This document shows positions 1 to 8,564 of a DNA stretch of 14,260 nt, piece by piece. Positions within the stretch are counted from its first letter, which is position 1; each line of letters opens with the position of its first letter. The translations under genes and the position numbers were made by a program. The DNA is taken from contig DKDD01000126.1 of the NCBI GenBank assembly GCA_002451715.1, positions 1 to 14,260 on the forward strand, read 5' to 3'. The notes beneath the pieces were generated by a model. The model saw nothing but the letters and a program-made list of their open reading frames with translations, ran no database searches and had not been told where the DNA came from. The stretch comes from Ruminococcaceae bacterium UBA6857 (GTDB lineage Bacteria; Bacillota; Clostridia; Oscillospirales; Acutalibacteraceae).

Positions 1-1855
1 TCAAAAGGTTGAGCATAAGGCTTATCTCCGGCGAAGAAAAGAAGTTTGCGTCAAGCTGAGTAAAACACGGAATACTGCGTTTTTTGAGCGCGTCGGCATA
101 ATTTTCGCCGCGCCCGGAACTCATTGACCGCATAAGAATACAGATGTCCTTATACATTACGGGTCTTTCGTTTCCTTCTTCGCCTTTGACGGTGAAACCG
201 TCATTGACAAGTTTTTCAATAAGCGCCGCCGTGTATTCTGCCTGATATTCCGCCGCGCTTTGTTCTTCGGTGTCAAGCTCGTTTGTTTCGAGAATATGAA
301 GTTCGGCACATTCGCCGTCTTTATCGTCATAGAAAGCGGAAAAAGCAAGGCTTTCTTCGTCGCTGTAATCAACGCCGCCCGTTTTTTCGCTCATAACCTG
401 AGAAAAAACAAAGTTGACAGCTCCGGTGACGCTTTTGCGGCTTCGAAAGTTGTTTTTAAGTATGATTTTTGACGGATAGTTGTCTTTTTCGCTTTCATAA
501 AGCGGGAGCTCGTTTTTGAGTGAGATGAAAATTTCGGGCATTGCCTGGCGGAAACGATAAATGCTTTGCTTTACGTCGCCGACGCGGAAAAGATTGTCTT
601 TTGAAACGGCGGTGAAAAGCATGTCCTGCGCTTTGTTGGTGTCCTGATATTCGTCAATAAGAATTTCGTCAAAGTTTTCGCGAAGCTCGTTCGCAAGCTC
701 GGTGCGTTCCCAGCCGTCTTCGGTTTTTCGAACAAGAAGCGAAAGCGCATAGTGCATGATATCGTTGAAATCGGCAAGCTGTTTTTCTTTTTTGAGGTCG
801 GAAAAGTGCTTTGAATAAAGCGAAACCGCGCCGCAAAGACTTTCTGTCATCGGTGCAAAAAAAGCCATGTCGTCTTTGAATTCCTCTTCGCTCGAACAAA
901 AAAGGGGAACCAGCGTTTTTTGAACAACGGCTTTGAGCCTGTCGCGGCTGTCGGCAAGAAAAAGAACCTCCGGCGAATTTTTCATTTCTTTTGAAACACT
1001 GCCGCGGCGGATGAATTCAAAGTTTTCCGCCGCACGGCGAATTTCGTCCCACTTGCCTTCAAAAAGCTTTTTCTGAAGAAATTCAAGCTGTGCGCCGTCG
1101 GATTCCGCCGCTTTCAAAAACGCTTTTTCAAGTTCCTTGTCGCCGGTTATCATTCTTTTTGTTGATGAAATTATGTCTTTGCAGTAATCGACCGCTTCAT
1201 TGGCATAGCCGAGAATAATTTTTCCGAATCGGCTGTCTTCGATTTTCTTTGCCTTTTTGTAATCTGCGCAAATTTCCGCAAGCCATTTTTCCGGAAACGG
1301 ATAGGAAACGCTTTGGCGATACATTTCAAGAATTACTTCGCCAAGGAACGAATCGTCGCGCCCTTTGAAAAGGAGCTCGACAAGGTCAAGAAAGTTTTGT
1401 TCGCCTTTGTGATAAAGTTCTTCAAGCGTGAGCGCAAGTGCGGTTTGCGAAAGCAGTTCAAGTTCGCCTTCGTCGGCGGTCTGAAAATCCGGCGAAAGGT
1501 CAAGCTGTTCAAAATGTTCGCGGACAAGGCTGCTGCAAAACGAGTCGATCGTGCAGATTTTTGCCGAAGGAAGAAGCATTTGCTGAAAAACAAGACGTTC
1601 GTTTCCGGGGTCTTTTTTAATTTCTTCTTCAAGTGCTTTCGAAATTCTTGTTTTCATTTCCGACGCGGCGGCTTTTGTGAAAGTTACGATAAGAAGCCTG
1701 TCCGCGCTTGTCGGGTTTTCTTTGTCGGTCAGCCGTTCGATAACGCGCCGCGTGAGAACCGCGGTTTTTCCGGAACCTGCCGCCGCGCTGACAAGAACGC
1801 TTCCGCGCCGTGCGTCAATTGCCTGCGATTGTTCTTTTGTCCATTTCGGGCTCAT
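1..1855 (-). CDS. addA: AddA helicase-nuclease subunit, N-terminal half (cut by window edge)
   Basis: This is the UvrD-like SF1 helicase and nuclease subunit of AddAB, the Firmicutes counterpart of RecBCD, which resects double-strand breaks for RecA. About 618 residues are visible; family members have about 1200, so the rest of the helicase and the C-terminal RecB-like nuclease lie outside the window. Seen directly: a Q-motif region (TKEQSQAI, residues 6-13), Walker A AAAGSGKT (24-31), motif II IDEYQDTN (D401, E402), motif III VGDVKQSIYRFR (near 423-434) and motif IV NNFRSR with N469. The ATG at 1855-1853 overlaps the addB TGA stop in an ATGA arrangement, which points to translational coupling. 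A TCCTCC tract just after 1860 on the plus strand supplies a GGAGGA ribosome binding site on the coding strand inside the end of addB. Start and identity are both well supported. Confidence 0.96.
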   Translation of the reverse strand, partial: MSPKWTKEQSQAIDARRGSVLVSAAAGSGKTAVLTRRVIERLTDKENPTSADRLLIVTFTKAAASEMKTRISKALEEEIKKDPGNERLVFQQMLLPSAKICTIDSFCSSLVREHFEQLDLSPDFQTADEGELELLSQTALALTLEELYHKGEQNFLDLVELLFKGRDDSFLGEVILEMYRQSVSYPFPEKWLAEICADYKKAKKIEDSRFGKIILGYANEAVDYCKDIISSTKRMITGDKELEKAFLKAAESDGAQLEFLQKKLFEGKWDEIRRAAENFEFIRRGSVSKEMKNSPEVLFLADSRDRLKAVVQKTLVPLFCSSEEEFKDDMAFFAPMTESLCGAVSLYSKHFSDLKKEKQLADFNDIMHYALSLLVRKTEDGWERTELANELRENFDEILIDEYQDTNKAQDMLFTAVSKDNLFRVGDVKQSIYRFRQAMPEIFISLKNELPLYESEKDNYPSKIILKNNFRSRKSVTGAVNFVFSQVMSEKTGGVDYSDEESLAFSAFYDDKDGECAELHILETNELDTEEQSAAEYQAEYTAALIEKLVNDGFTVKGEEGNERPVMYKDICILMRSMSSGRGENYADALKKRSIPCFTQLDANFFSSPEISLMLNLL

Positions 1856-4800
1856 TGCTTTTCCTCCTTTCCATCAAGAATGTCAAGGCATTCGTTGTGA
1901 GAAAGTTTTTCTATGTAGCGGACTTTTGCGCCGCTTTGTCTTTGGCAAACGGAAGCAAAGCTGCACCATTCGCAGGCTTGCGCGTGACCTTTTCCGTATG
2001 CCGGAAGGGCGGGAATTTTTCCGCTGTGAAGATTTTCGCCCATGTCTTTCATTATTATTTCAAGTCTTTTTGAAAGCGCGTCAAGCTGAGAAAGCGAAAT
2101 AAAGTTGCCGCTGAGCGCGCCGCTTTTTTTGTTCGCCTTGATTGGAACGAAACGCCCGGAAAGGGATCTGTCCATGCCTTTGATAACTTCGCCGTCGTCA
2201 AGGATCATTCCGTTCATTTTTCCGCCGGAAAGGGTTTTTTCTTCGGTCTTTTTTTCGTCTTCGCCGCGTTCGGCGGAAAACGGTTCGATTCTTGCCGGAA
2301 AATAAAGCACGCCGGACGGAACCACTTCTCCGTATTTTTGCGTTCCGTTTTTCCAAATCGAAACAAGATATAAAACCATTTGCATTCCGAGCCCGGAAAA
2401 AACATCGGAAAGCGAAAATTCTTTTTGTCCGGTTTTGTAATCGACAACGCGAAGATAGGTTTTTCCGTTCTTTTTCATAACATCAACGCGGTCAACGATT
2501 CCGTGAAGTTCAACAAAGCCGTCCGAAAGAGAAATTCTAATCGGGCGAATGCCCTCTTTTTCGGTTATCTTAAGTTCAAAGTCAGCCGGTTCAAAGTCGC
2601 TTTCGCCGAATTCGGCAAGAAGCCTTTTTGCAATGATCGAAAGCGTTTTGAAAAGGCGGCCGTAAAGATACATAAATCTGTCGGTTCTGTCTTCTGCTGC
2701 GCCGAGAAATTTTTCCATGTATTCTTTTAAATACTGTTTGATTTCTTTTTGAGCAGTCGCTTCGTCAAGCGAATATATTTTTTCGCCGCGGTGGTTTGAA
2801 AGAAGTTTTTCCAAAACAACGTGAACGGCCGTTCCGATGTTTGCCGCGTCAAGCGACGCAACTTTTCTTTCCTTGGCTTTCATACCGTAGCGGCAAAAAT
2901 ACTGAAACGGACAACTGCCGTAAGTTTCAAGTTGCGACGCCGAAAGGCTGAGCTTTTTTCCGAAAAGCTTTTTTGCGTTTTCGGCGTTTTCAAAGGCAAA
3001 ATCTTTTTTGTCGTTTGCTCGCTCGATTGCTTTGAGTTTTCCTTTGTATCGGTCTTTTTTTGAAAAATATTTTTTGAGTGTTTTTTCGGTGTCGGTGTCG
3101 CTTTGCCAGTTTTCCGCCATAAATTCAAAAGCGGCTTCTTCGCTTTCAAGCATTTCAAGCTCGTTTTTGAACGGAAAGGATGTTTCGCGAAGCGACAAAA
3201 AAAGCTTTTTGAGCGCAGTAACAATCTCCGATTCCGCAAGCTTTTTTCCTGTTTGGTCGGTCAGCGAATAGGTGACAAAAAGGCGTTCTCTTGCGCTGCA
3301 AAGACTGTTATAAATCATGAAGCGTTCTTCTGCCGAAGAATCAATCGGACTTTTTGAAAAATCGGGAATAAACGCACGAAGCTTTTCGTTTTCCGCGTCG
3401 GAAAAGATTCCCTCGCTTTTAACGGGGAGCGGAAAAACGCCGTCGTTTGCGCCGACAACAAAAATGACCTTTGCGGTTTTTGTTTGAACCCGCGCGGCGT
3501 CGCAGATATAAACTTCGTCGTATCCGTCCGGGAGTTTTCCGAGCGATTGCGTTTCAAGCGCGGTTTCAAAAAATTCAAGAAGTTTTTTCGGCTTGACCGT
3601 TTTTTCGCCGAGTACCGCCGCAAGGTCGTCAAAAATTTCGGTAATGATGTTCCAAACCTGCTCCTGTTCAAGCGCAAGTTCAATTTCGCCGCCGTTTTCG
3701 AGCGCAACGGCATATTCTTTGAGCCGCTCGTTCACGCCTTCGTCAACAAGAAAACCGAAAACAGCACCGAGAAATTCGACCGCGTTTTTTTCCTTGACCT
3801 TTTCGCGAAGTGCAAGAATCGGTTCAAGAAGTCGGTTTTTTGTTTGGTTGAGCAAAGCGAGCGATTCTTTTCTCTCTTCGGTAAGTTCAATGCCGAAACC
3901 GTCGGGGTTGTCTTTCCATTCGCGGCAAAGCGCGGAGGAATCGAGGTTCCACAAAAGCGCATAGTTTTCAATTTCCGAAATCTCGTCCCACGAAAGCGAA
4001 GAAAGCCCCGTTTTGGCATACTTCAAAACGCTTTCAAGGTTCACGCCGTTTGCGATAATTTCAAAAAGCGAGCGAACAAGAACGCAAAGCGGTTCGTTTT
4101 GAATGTTTGCGCGCCTGTCTTCAAAAATCGGAACGCCGTATTTTTTGAGGCTGTATCGAATCTCTTTCGGATAGGTTTCGCCGTTTCGATAGACAACGGC
4201 AATGTCGCGGCAGCGGTATTTGCCCGAACGAAGAAGCTTGTGGATTTTTGACGCAACAAAAGCACATTCTTCGCGAAGCGACGGCGCATTGACAACCGAA
4301 ACCGCATTGCAATCGCCGCCGAACGAGGGCGCAAGAACGTTGAAAAGGTTCTTTTCAAGAAAGGCAAGTTCGGGCGAAAGATAGGTTGAAAAGCCGTTTT
4401 TTTCATCGGTGAGAAGCGTTGTTTCGCCGATTTCAACGCCGTTTCGGTTTGCCGCTTTCATCAGCCGTTTTGCCGTTTTGTTCACGCACGCAAAAGGCGA
4501 AAGGGGATCGACCGAAAAAATGTCGTCCGTGCAAAGGGTAACATAAACGTCCTTTGCTTTTTTCATGATAAGTTCAATGATTTTCATTTCCTGACCGGAA
4601 AAAGTTTTGAAGTCGTCGATTGCAACAACCTTTCCGTCAAAAAAATCGCTTTCCGCCAAAATTTCATAAACGGCCGAAAGCAAATCGCGGTCGTCAAAAA
4701 AGCTTTCTTTCAAAAGTGCGTCATAGGTGTCAAAAATGAGAGCGGTTTCATATGTTTTCTTTTTAAGAAGCCCTTGCGGAAGCTTTTCTGCCGCTTCATA

Positions 4801-5208
4801 AAGTTCCGACGCAGTCACGGCCTCTTTTTTCAAAAGATTGATTTGCGAAAGCATTTTTTTGACAAAGGCGATTGAATTTTTGTGCTTTGAAAAAAACGAA
4901 AGTTTTTCTTCAAGTTCGCCGAGCGCAAGGGTCATCATAACGGCGCTTGCGGTGTCTTTAAGAATCGGTTTTCCGATTCCGCGGCAGGTTTTGAAAACAA
5001 CGTCCGCAAGCCTTGTGAACGAAAGCACGTCAACGTTTGAAGCAAGGCGCGGACCGAGAGTATCAAGCACGCCTTTGTCGCTTTCAAAAGTGAACTGTTT
5101 CGGAACAAGCAAAACCGCGCTTTCGCCTTTTTTGGCAAGCGAACCGAGAAGTTTGTGGGTATAGGTCGTTTTTCCGCAACAACTGCGCCCGATGATAAAA
5201 TTGAGCAT
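1852..5208 (-). CDS. addB: AddB helicase-nuclease subunit with iron-sulfur cluster
   Basis: This is the second subunit of the AddAB recombination complex, carrying a C-terminal nuclease domain; 1118 residues, close to the usual 1150-1170. Seen: an N-terminal P-loop GRSCCGKT (residues 7-14); a nuclease core with GIVDRVD (903-909), DYKTG (923-927) and Q943; and four cysteines spaced as in the AddB 4Fe-4S domain, C766 then C1079-x2-C1082-x5-C1088 (CEWCSFASVC). The open frame runs upstream to 5349, but I place the start at 5208. There MLNFIIGRS begins the family's N terminus, AAGGAG (5222-5217) sits 8 bases upstream, and the promoter at 5312-5284 would lie inside the longer frame. It is the first gene of an addB-addA operon. 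The two cysteines inside the P-loop are slightly unusual, but the GKT core is intact. Confidence 0.97.
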   Translation of the reverse strand: MLNFIIGRSCCGKTTYTHKLLGSLAKKGESAVLLVPKQFTFESDKGVLDTLGPRLASNVDVLSFTRLADVVFKTCRGIGKPILKDTASAVMMTLALGELEEKLSFFSKHKNSIAFVKKMLSQINLLKKEAVTASELYEAAEKLPQGLLKKKTYETALIFDTYDALLKESFFDDRDLLSAVYEILAESDFFDGKVVAIDDFKTFSGQEMKIIELIMKKAKDVYVTLCTDDIFSVDPLSPFACVNKTAKRLMKAANRNGVEIGETTLLTDEKNGFSTYLSPELAFLEKNLFNVLAPSFGGDCNAVSVVNAPSLREECAFVASKIHKLLRSGKYRCRDIAVVYRNGETYPKEIRYSLKKYGVPIFEDRRANIQNEPLCVLVRSLFEIIANGVNLESVLKYAKTGLSSLSWDEISEIENYALLWNLDSSALCREWKDNPDGFGIELTEERKESLALLNQTKNRLLEPILALREKVKEKNAVEFLGAVFGFLVDEGVNERLKEYAVALENGGEIELALEQEQVWNIITEIFDDLAAVLGEKTVKPKKLLEFFETALETQSLGKLPDGYDEVYICDAARVQTKTAKVIFVVGANDGVFPLPVKSEGIFSDAENEKLRAFIPDFSKSPIDSSAEERFMIYNSLCSARERLFVTYSLTDQTGKKLAESEIVTALKKLFLSLRETSFPFKNELEMLESEEAAFEFMAENWQSDTDTEKTLKKYFSKKDRYKGKLKAIERANDKKDFAFENAENAKKLFGKKLSLSASQLETYGSCPFQYFCRYGMKAKERKVASLDAANIGTAVHVVLEKLLSNHRGEKIYSLDEATAQKEIKQYLKEYMEKFLGAAEDRTDRFMYLYGRLFKTLSIIAKRLLAEFGESDFEPADFELKITEKEGIRPIRISLSDGFVELHGIVDRVDVMKKNGKTYLRVVDYKTGQKEFSLSDVFSGLGMQMVLYLVSIWKNGTQKYGEVVPSGVLYFPARIEPFSAERGEDEKKTEEKTLSGGKMNGMILDDGEVIKGMDRSLSGRFVPIKANKKSGALSGNFISLSQLDALSKRLEIIMKDMGENLHSGKIPALPAYGKGHAQACEWCSFASVCQRQSGAKVRYIEKLSHNECLDILDGKEEKQ

Positions 5209-5283
5209 TGGCTTTTCTCCTTTTTTAAAACCCCGCATTTTCGGCGAATCGGGTCTTAAAACAATTTTGAAAATTCTTTGTTC

Positions 5284-5312
5284 ATTATACAAAACTTTTT
5301 CACTCTTTTCAA
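5284..5312 (-). promoter_or_regulatory. addBA promoter
   Basis: On the minus strand TTGAAA (5312-5307) and TATAAT (5289-5284) are separated by exactly 17 bases, a near-consensus housekeeping sigma promoter. Transcription would begin near 5277, leaving a leader of about 70 bases before the addB start at 5208. No strong leader structure is evident. It fixes the addB start, because the longer open frame would begin upstream of the promoter. Confidence 0.8.
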
Positions 5313-5385
5313 TACACCGGAATGATACAAATGAAAAGAAGCGGAGCAAAGTCCGTTTTTTGTCTCTTTAAAATCGGCGCCGCTC

Positions 5386-5414
5386 TTGAATTTCAAAGAA
5401 AAATAAAGTATAAT
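5386..5414 (+). promoter_or_regulatory. Promoter of the phosphatase-ymdB-recG gene run
   Basis: TTGAAT (5386-5391) and TATAAT (5409-5414) are 17 bases apart, a near-consensus housekeeping promoter pointing right. Transcription would start near 5421, about 30 bases before the first gene. It is divergent from the addBA promoter, with roughly 75 bases between the two -35 boxes, so a regulator bound there could affect both. The next four genes downstream have no obvious promoter of their own. Confidence 0.8.
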
Positions 5415-5450
5415 TAAACTGATATATTATGATTTTGGAGATACTTAATA

Positions 5451-6155
5451 ATGAAAACTTTCACTTTGCATATTCTTCGCCACGGTTTGACAAAGGGCAA
5501 CCTTGAAGGACTTTATATCGGCCACACGGACACCGAACTTTGCCCGAGCGGAAAAGAACAGCTTATTCAAATGAAAAAAGAGTTTGCTTATCCCGAAAGC
5601 AAGTTTGTTTTTTCAAGCCCTTTGAAACGCTGCCTTCAAACCGCTGAAATTCTTTATCCCGATGTAAAACCGATTATAATCGACGGATTGATTGAATATA
5701 ATTTCGGCTCGTTCGACGGAAAAAGCGCGGCGGAACTTTATGAAAAACAACCGCTTTTTGCCCCTTGGCTTGCGGGACAGGAGGGCGTTGCGCCCCCGTT
5801 CGGCGAAACGAACGAAGAATTTGCAAAACGCGTTTGCGAATCGTTTGTAAAAATTGTTGACGGCGTTCTCAAAACCGGAGTTGACAATGCCTGCATAATC
5901 ACCCACGGCGGCGTTATGACCGCAATACTCGAAAACTTCGGTTTGCCCGAAGCTTCGGCGCATGAATGGCTTGCTCCCGCCGGCTGCGGATATACAATGC
6001 GAATCACGCCGTCTCTTTGGACGTCCGGACATAAACTTGAAGTTATTGACGAACTTCCGCTCACTCAGGAAGTCGGCGGAAATTATTACGACGGCTGGGA
6101 TTACTATCCGAACGACGACAGCGATTTCGACGTTTCGGAATATATCAACGACTGA
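5451..6155 (+). CDS. Histidine phosphatase (phosphoglycerate mutase-like) family protein
   Basis: This is a 234-residue member of the histidine phosphatase superfamily (cobC/GpmB-like), which transfers phosphate through a histidine. Seen: the LRHGLT signature with R10 and nucleophile H11, SSPLKR with R60, an acidic residue E82 in EYNFGSFDG, and THGGV with second-core H152. These complete the catalytic set. The substrate cannot be read from sequence: cofactor-dependent mutase, alpha-ribazole phosphatase and broad phosphatase are all possible, and no cobalamin genes are nearby. The C-terminal tail is strongly acidic (WDYYPNDDSDFD region). The start has GGAG at 5437-5440, 10 bases upstream. It is the first gene after the promoter at 5386-5414, and its stop lies 16 bases before ymdB. 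Confidence 0.92.
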   Translation: MKTFTLHILRHGLTKGNLEGLYIGHTDTELCPSGKEQLIQMKKEFAYPESKFVFSSPLKRCLQTAEILYPDVKPIIIDGLIEYNFGSFDGKSAAELYEKQPLFAPWLAGQEGVAPPFGETNEEFAKRVCESFVKIVDGVLKTGVDNACIITHGGVMTAILENFGLPEASAHEWLAPAGCGYTMRITPSLWTSGHKLEVIDELPLTQEVGGNYYDGWDYYPNDDSDFDVSEYIND

Positions 6156-6171
6156 TTTTGGAGACGATTTT

Positions 6172-6945
6172 ATGAATATTCTTGTTCTCGGCGACGTTGT
6201 TTCGCGGTGCGGATGCGAAAAAGTCCGCCGAACCGTTCCGGCATTCAAACGGCTCAAAAAAATTGACCTTTGCTTTGCAAACGGCGAAAATTCCGCAAAG
6301 GGCAACGGAATCACCCCGGAAAGTGCAGACTTCCTTTTTTCAAGCGGGGTTGATTTTATCACAACCGGTAACCACGCTTTCAGACGCGCGGAAATGTATG
6401 ATTACTTTGACCGAAGCGACTGCGTGATAAGACCGTATAACTATCCCGCCGGCGCACCGGGAAAAGGCACCGGAATCATCGACATGGGAAGAGTGCGCGT
6501 CGGCATAATCAATCTTTCCGGAACAATGTTCATGGAAAACCTTGAAAATCCGTTTTATGCCGCGGAAAAAGCACTTGAAGAAATCAAGGACTGCAAAATC
6601 AAACTTCTTGATTTTCACGCGGAAACAACAAGCGAAAAAAAGGCACTTGCCTATTATCTTGACGGAAGACTTTCCGCTTTTTTCGGAACGCACACCCATG
6701 TTCAAACAAGCGACGAACACATTTTGCCGAAAAAGACCGGATATATCACCGACCTCGGAATGTGCGGACCGAAAGAAAGCGTTCTCGGCGTTAAAAAAGA
6801 AACGGTGATTGAAAAATTCAAAACGAATCTTCCCGTTCGTTTTGATGTTGACGAAAACGCGCCGTGCACCGTTTGCGGCTGCATTTTCACCGTTGACGAA
6901 AAAAGCGGCGAATGCCTTGCCACCGAACGTTTTGAACTTGAATAA
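6172..6945 (+). CDS. ymdB: YmdB-family metallophosphoesterase
   Basis: This is a 257-residue member of the YmdB/TIGR00282 family, cytosolic dinuclear-metal phosphodiesterases that act on 2',3'-cyclic nucleotides; in Bacillus subtilis YmdB affects biofilm and motility choice. The metal-ligand pattern is complete: D8 (LGDVV), E39 and N40 (NGENSAKG), N67 and H68 (TTGNHAF), H149 (DFHAE), H174 and H176 (GTHTHVQT). The length matches the family (about 260). The open frame extends back to 5962, but that part overlaps the preceding gene. The ATG at 6172 has TTGGAG (6158-6163) 8 bases upstream and begins the family's N terminus (MNILVLGD). The usual Firmicutes neighbour rny (ribonuclease Y) is absent here. 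It is probably cotranscribed with the phosphatase upstream. Confidence 0.94.
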   Translation: MNILVLGDVVSRCGCEKVRRTVPAFKRLKKIDLCFANGENSAKGNGITPESADFLFSSGVDFITTGNHAFRRAEMYDYFDRSDCVIRPYNYPAGAPGKGTGIIDMGRVRVGIINLSGTMFMENLENPFYAAEKALEEIKDCKIKLLDFHAETTSEKKALAYYLDGRLSAFFGTHTHVQTSDEHILPKKTGYITDLGMCGPKESVLGVKKETVIEKFKTNLPVRFDVDENAPCTVCGCIFTVDEKSGECLATERFELE

Positions 6946-6972
6946 ACCGAAAACAGAAAGGTACTGACAAAA

Positions 6973-8520
6973 ATGAAAACGAAAAAAGCGCTGATAATTT
7001 TTCTTTGCGTTTCTTTGCTTTTGTCCGTTCTCTGCGCCTGCAAAAAAACTCCCGAGTCGAACGAAAGCACGTCTTTCGTTTCGGAAAGCGAGCAGACAAC
7101 GGAAAACACAACTTCTTCAAACATCAAACACAGCGCCGTTATCGGATATTATTCTTCCGATTCGCTCAACCCTTTCAAAACAAAAAGCCAAACGAACAAA
7201 ACCGTTGCCGCGCTTCTTTATGATTCGCTTTTCAAGGTGAATGAAAATTACGAAGCCGTGCCGTCAATCGCTTCTTCAATTGAAATTGACGGAAAAAAGG
7301 TTACCGTTTCAATCAAGGACGGGCTTTCGTTTTCCGATGGGAACGCAATTTCCGCGTCGGACGCGGCGTATTCTTTTGTTCTTGCAAAAAGCAGTCCGCT
7401 TTACTCCTCTTCGCTTTCAAACATTGCTTCCTGCACAGACAGCGGAGACACACTGATTTTTACACTTTCCGTTCCCGACGCATATGTTTCGTCATGTCTC
7501 GATTTCCCGATTGTTGAAAAAAACAGCGGAAAAAAGGAACTTCCGACGGGCAGCGGACGCTACAGCGCAAAAAAGAAAAACGGCGAATATACTCTTACCG
7601 CAACCGAAAACGGTTCAAGCGAAGAAATTATGGAACAAAAGCAGATTACTCTTCTTGACCTTTCTTCGGTTGAAAACCAAATTTATCTTTTGCGAACCGG
7701 CGCTCTTTCGTGTTACTATGACATTGACGGCGAAAAAAGCAACATCAAAACCGACACCGGTGTTTCAAAAGTTACGCTCAACAACCTTGTTTTTCTCGGC
7801 ATAAACAGCGAAAGCGAAATTTTTTCAAATCAAAAAGCGCGTCGTGCTCTTTCCGCTCTTGTTGACAAGGACGAAATTGCTGCTTCGGCTTATGATTCAA
7901 TGGCAAAAAGCGCATTTTGCGTTTTCAACCCCGATTGGTCAAAATGCTCTGTCCTCCAAGACGAACCGACCGCCGCAGACAGTGTTTCTGCCGCTTCGCT
8001 TCTTGACGAAGCCGGGTTTAAGTTCCACACGGCCAACAATAAATATCGCCTTACAAAAGAGGGCAATCTCGCTTCGATGAAGCTTATAGTCAACAAAGAA
8101 GATTCGCGCAAAGTCAAGGCGGCAAAGCTTGTTGCCGCAAGGCTTGAAAAAATCGGTCTTTCGGTTCAAACTTCGGCACTGAGTTTTGAAGATTATGAAA
8201 CCGCGCTGAGCGAAAAAGATTTTGACCTTTATCTCGGCGAAATCAAACTTTCAAAAAACATGGATCTTTCTCCGTTCTTTTCAAGCGCGGGAAAAGCCAA
8301 CTTCGGCATTGACCTCAATTCTCCGCTTTGCGACGCATATTTTGACTTCAAAGAAGGAAAGATAGATATATCGACTTTTGAAAGCGTTTTCAAAGAGGAA
8401 GTTTGTTTTGTTCCGCTTTGCTATCGCGTCGGTGCGGTTTACTATTCGCGCGCGCTTTCTTTTGAGGGCAGCCCGAACGAAAGCGACATATACGCAAATA
8501 TTTATTCCTGGAGTTTTTAA
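6973..8520 (+). CDS. Family-5 solute-binding lipoprotein (peptide/nickel ABC type)
   Basis: This is a 515-residue extracytoplasmic solute-binding protein of the SBP_bac_5 (OppA/DppA/NikA) type. Seen: a signal peptide with lysines at 2, 4 and 5, a hydrophobic core at 6-20 and a lipobox LCAC with lipidated C23; then a Ser/Thr/Glu-rich linker to about residue 52. After that comes the family's N-terminal pattern, with LNPF (65-68), LLYDSLFKVNENYEAVPSIA (81-100) and IKDGLSFSDGNAISASDAAYSF (near 114-135). It would sit on the outer face of the membrane and deliver peptides or metal complexes to an ABC permease, but no permease or ATPase gene is present in the window, so the ligand is unknown. The start is supported by GAAAGG at 6956-6961. 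It lies 27 bases after ymdB and 44 bases before the DAK2 gene. Confidence 0.9.
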   Translation: MKTKKALIIFLCVSLLLSVLCACKKTPESNESTSFVSESEQTTENTTSSNIKHSAVIGYYSSDSLNPFKTKSQTNKTVAALLYDSLFKVNENYEAVPSIASSIEIDGKKVTVSIKDGLSFSDGNAISASDAAYSFVLAKSSPLYSSSLSNIASCTDSGDTLIFTLSVPDAYVSSCLDFPIVEKNSGKKELPTGSGRYSAKKKNGEYTLTATENGSSEEIMEQKQITLLDLSSVENQIYLLRTGALSCYYDIDGEKSNIKTDTGVSKVTLNNLVFLGINSESEIFSNQKARRALSALVDKDEIAASAYDSMAKSAFCVFNPDWSKCSVLQDEPTAADSVSAASLLDEAGFKFHTANNKYRLTKEGNLASMKLIVNKEDSRKVKAAKLVAARLEKIGLSVQTSALSFEDYETALSEKDFDLYLGEIKLSKNMDLSPFFSSAGKANFGIDLNSPLCDAYFDFKEGKIDISTFESVFKEEVCFVPLCYRVGAVYYSRALSFEGSPNESDIYANIYSWSF

Positions 8521-8564
8521 AATAAATACCGCTGTTTACATATTCTTTTCCAAAGGAGAACTTT

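Noticed and set aside
1313..4436. Many plus-strand and other-frame ORFs of 60-255 codons inside addA and addB
   Set aside because: They are antisense or shifted-frame shadows of long genes with strongly biased codon use. They lack ribosome binding sites, and their products are low-complexity, Phe/Arg/Lys-rich strings with no domain pattern.
5209..5349. Longer addB start at 5349
   Set aside because: The extension includes the promoter at 5312-5284, has no family similarity, and the ATG at 5208 has a well-placed AAGGAG.
5431..6164. Identical GATTTTGGAGA before the phosphatase (5431-5441) and ymdB (6154-6164)
   Set aside because: An 11-base match centred on the ribosome binding site is probably coincidence or shared Shine-Dalgarno context, and it is not repeated elsewhere in the window.
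5962..6171. Longer ymdB start at 5962
   Set aside because: It would overlap 194 bases of the phosphatase gene; the ATG at 6172 has a ribosome binding site and begins the conserved N terminus with D8.
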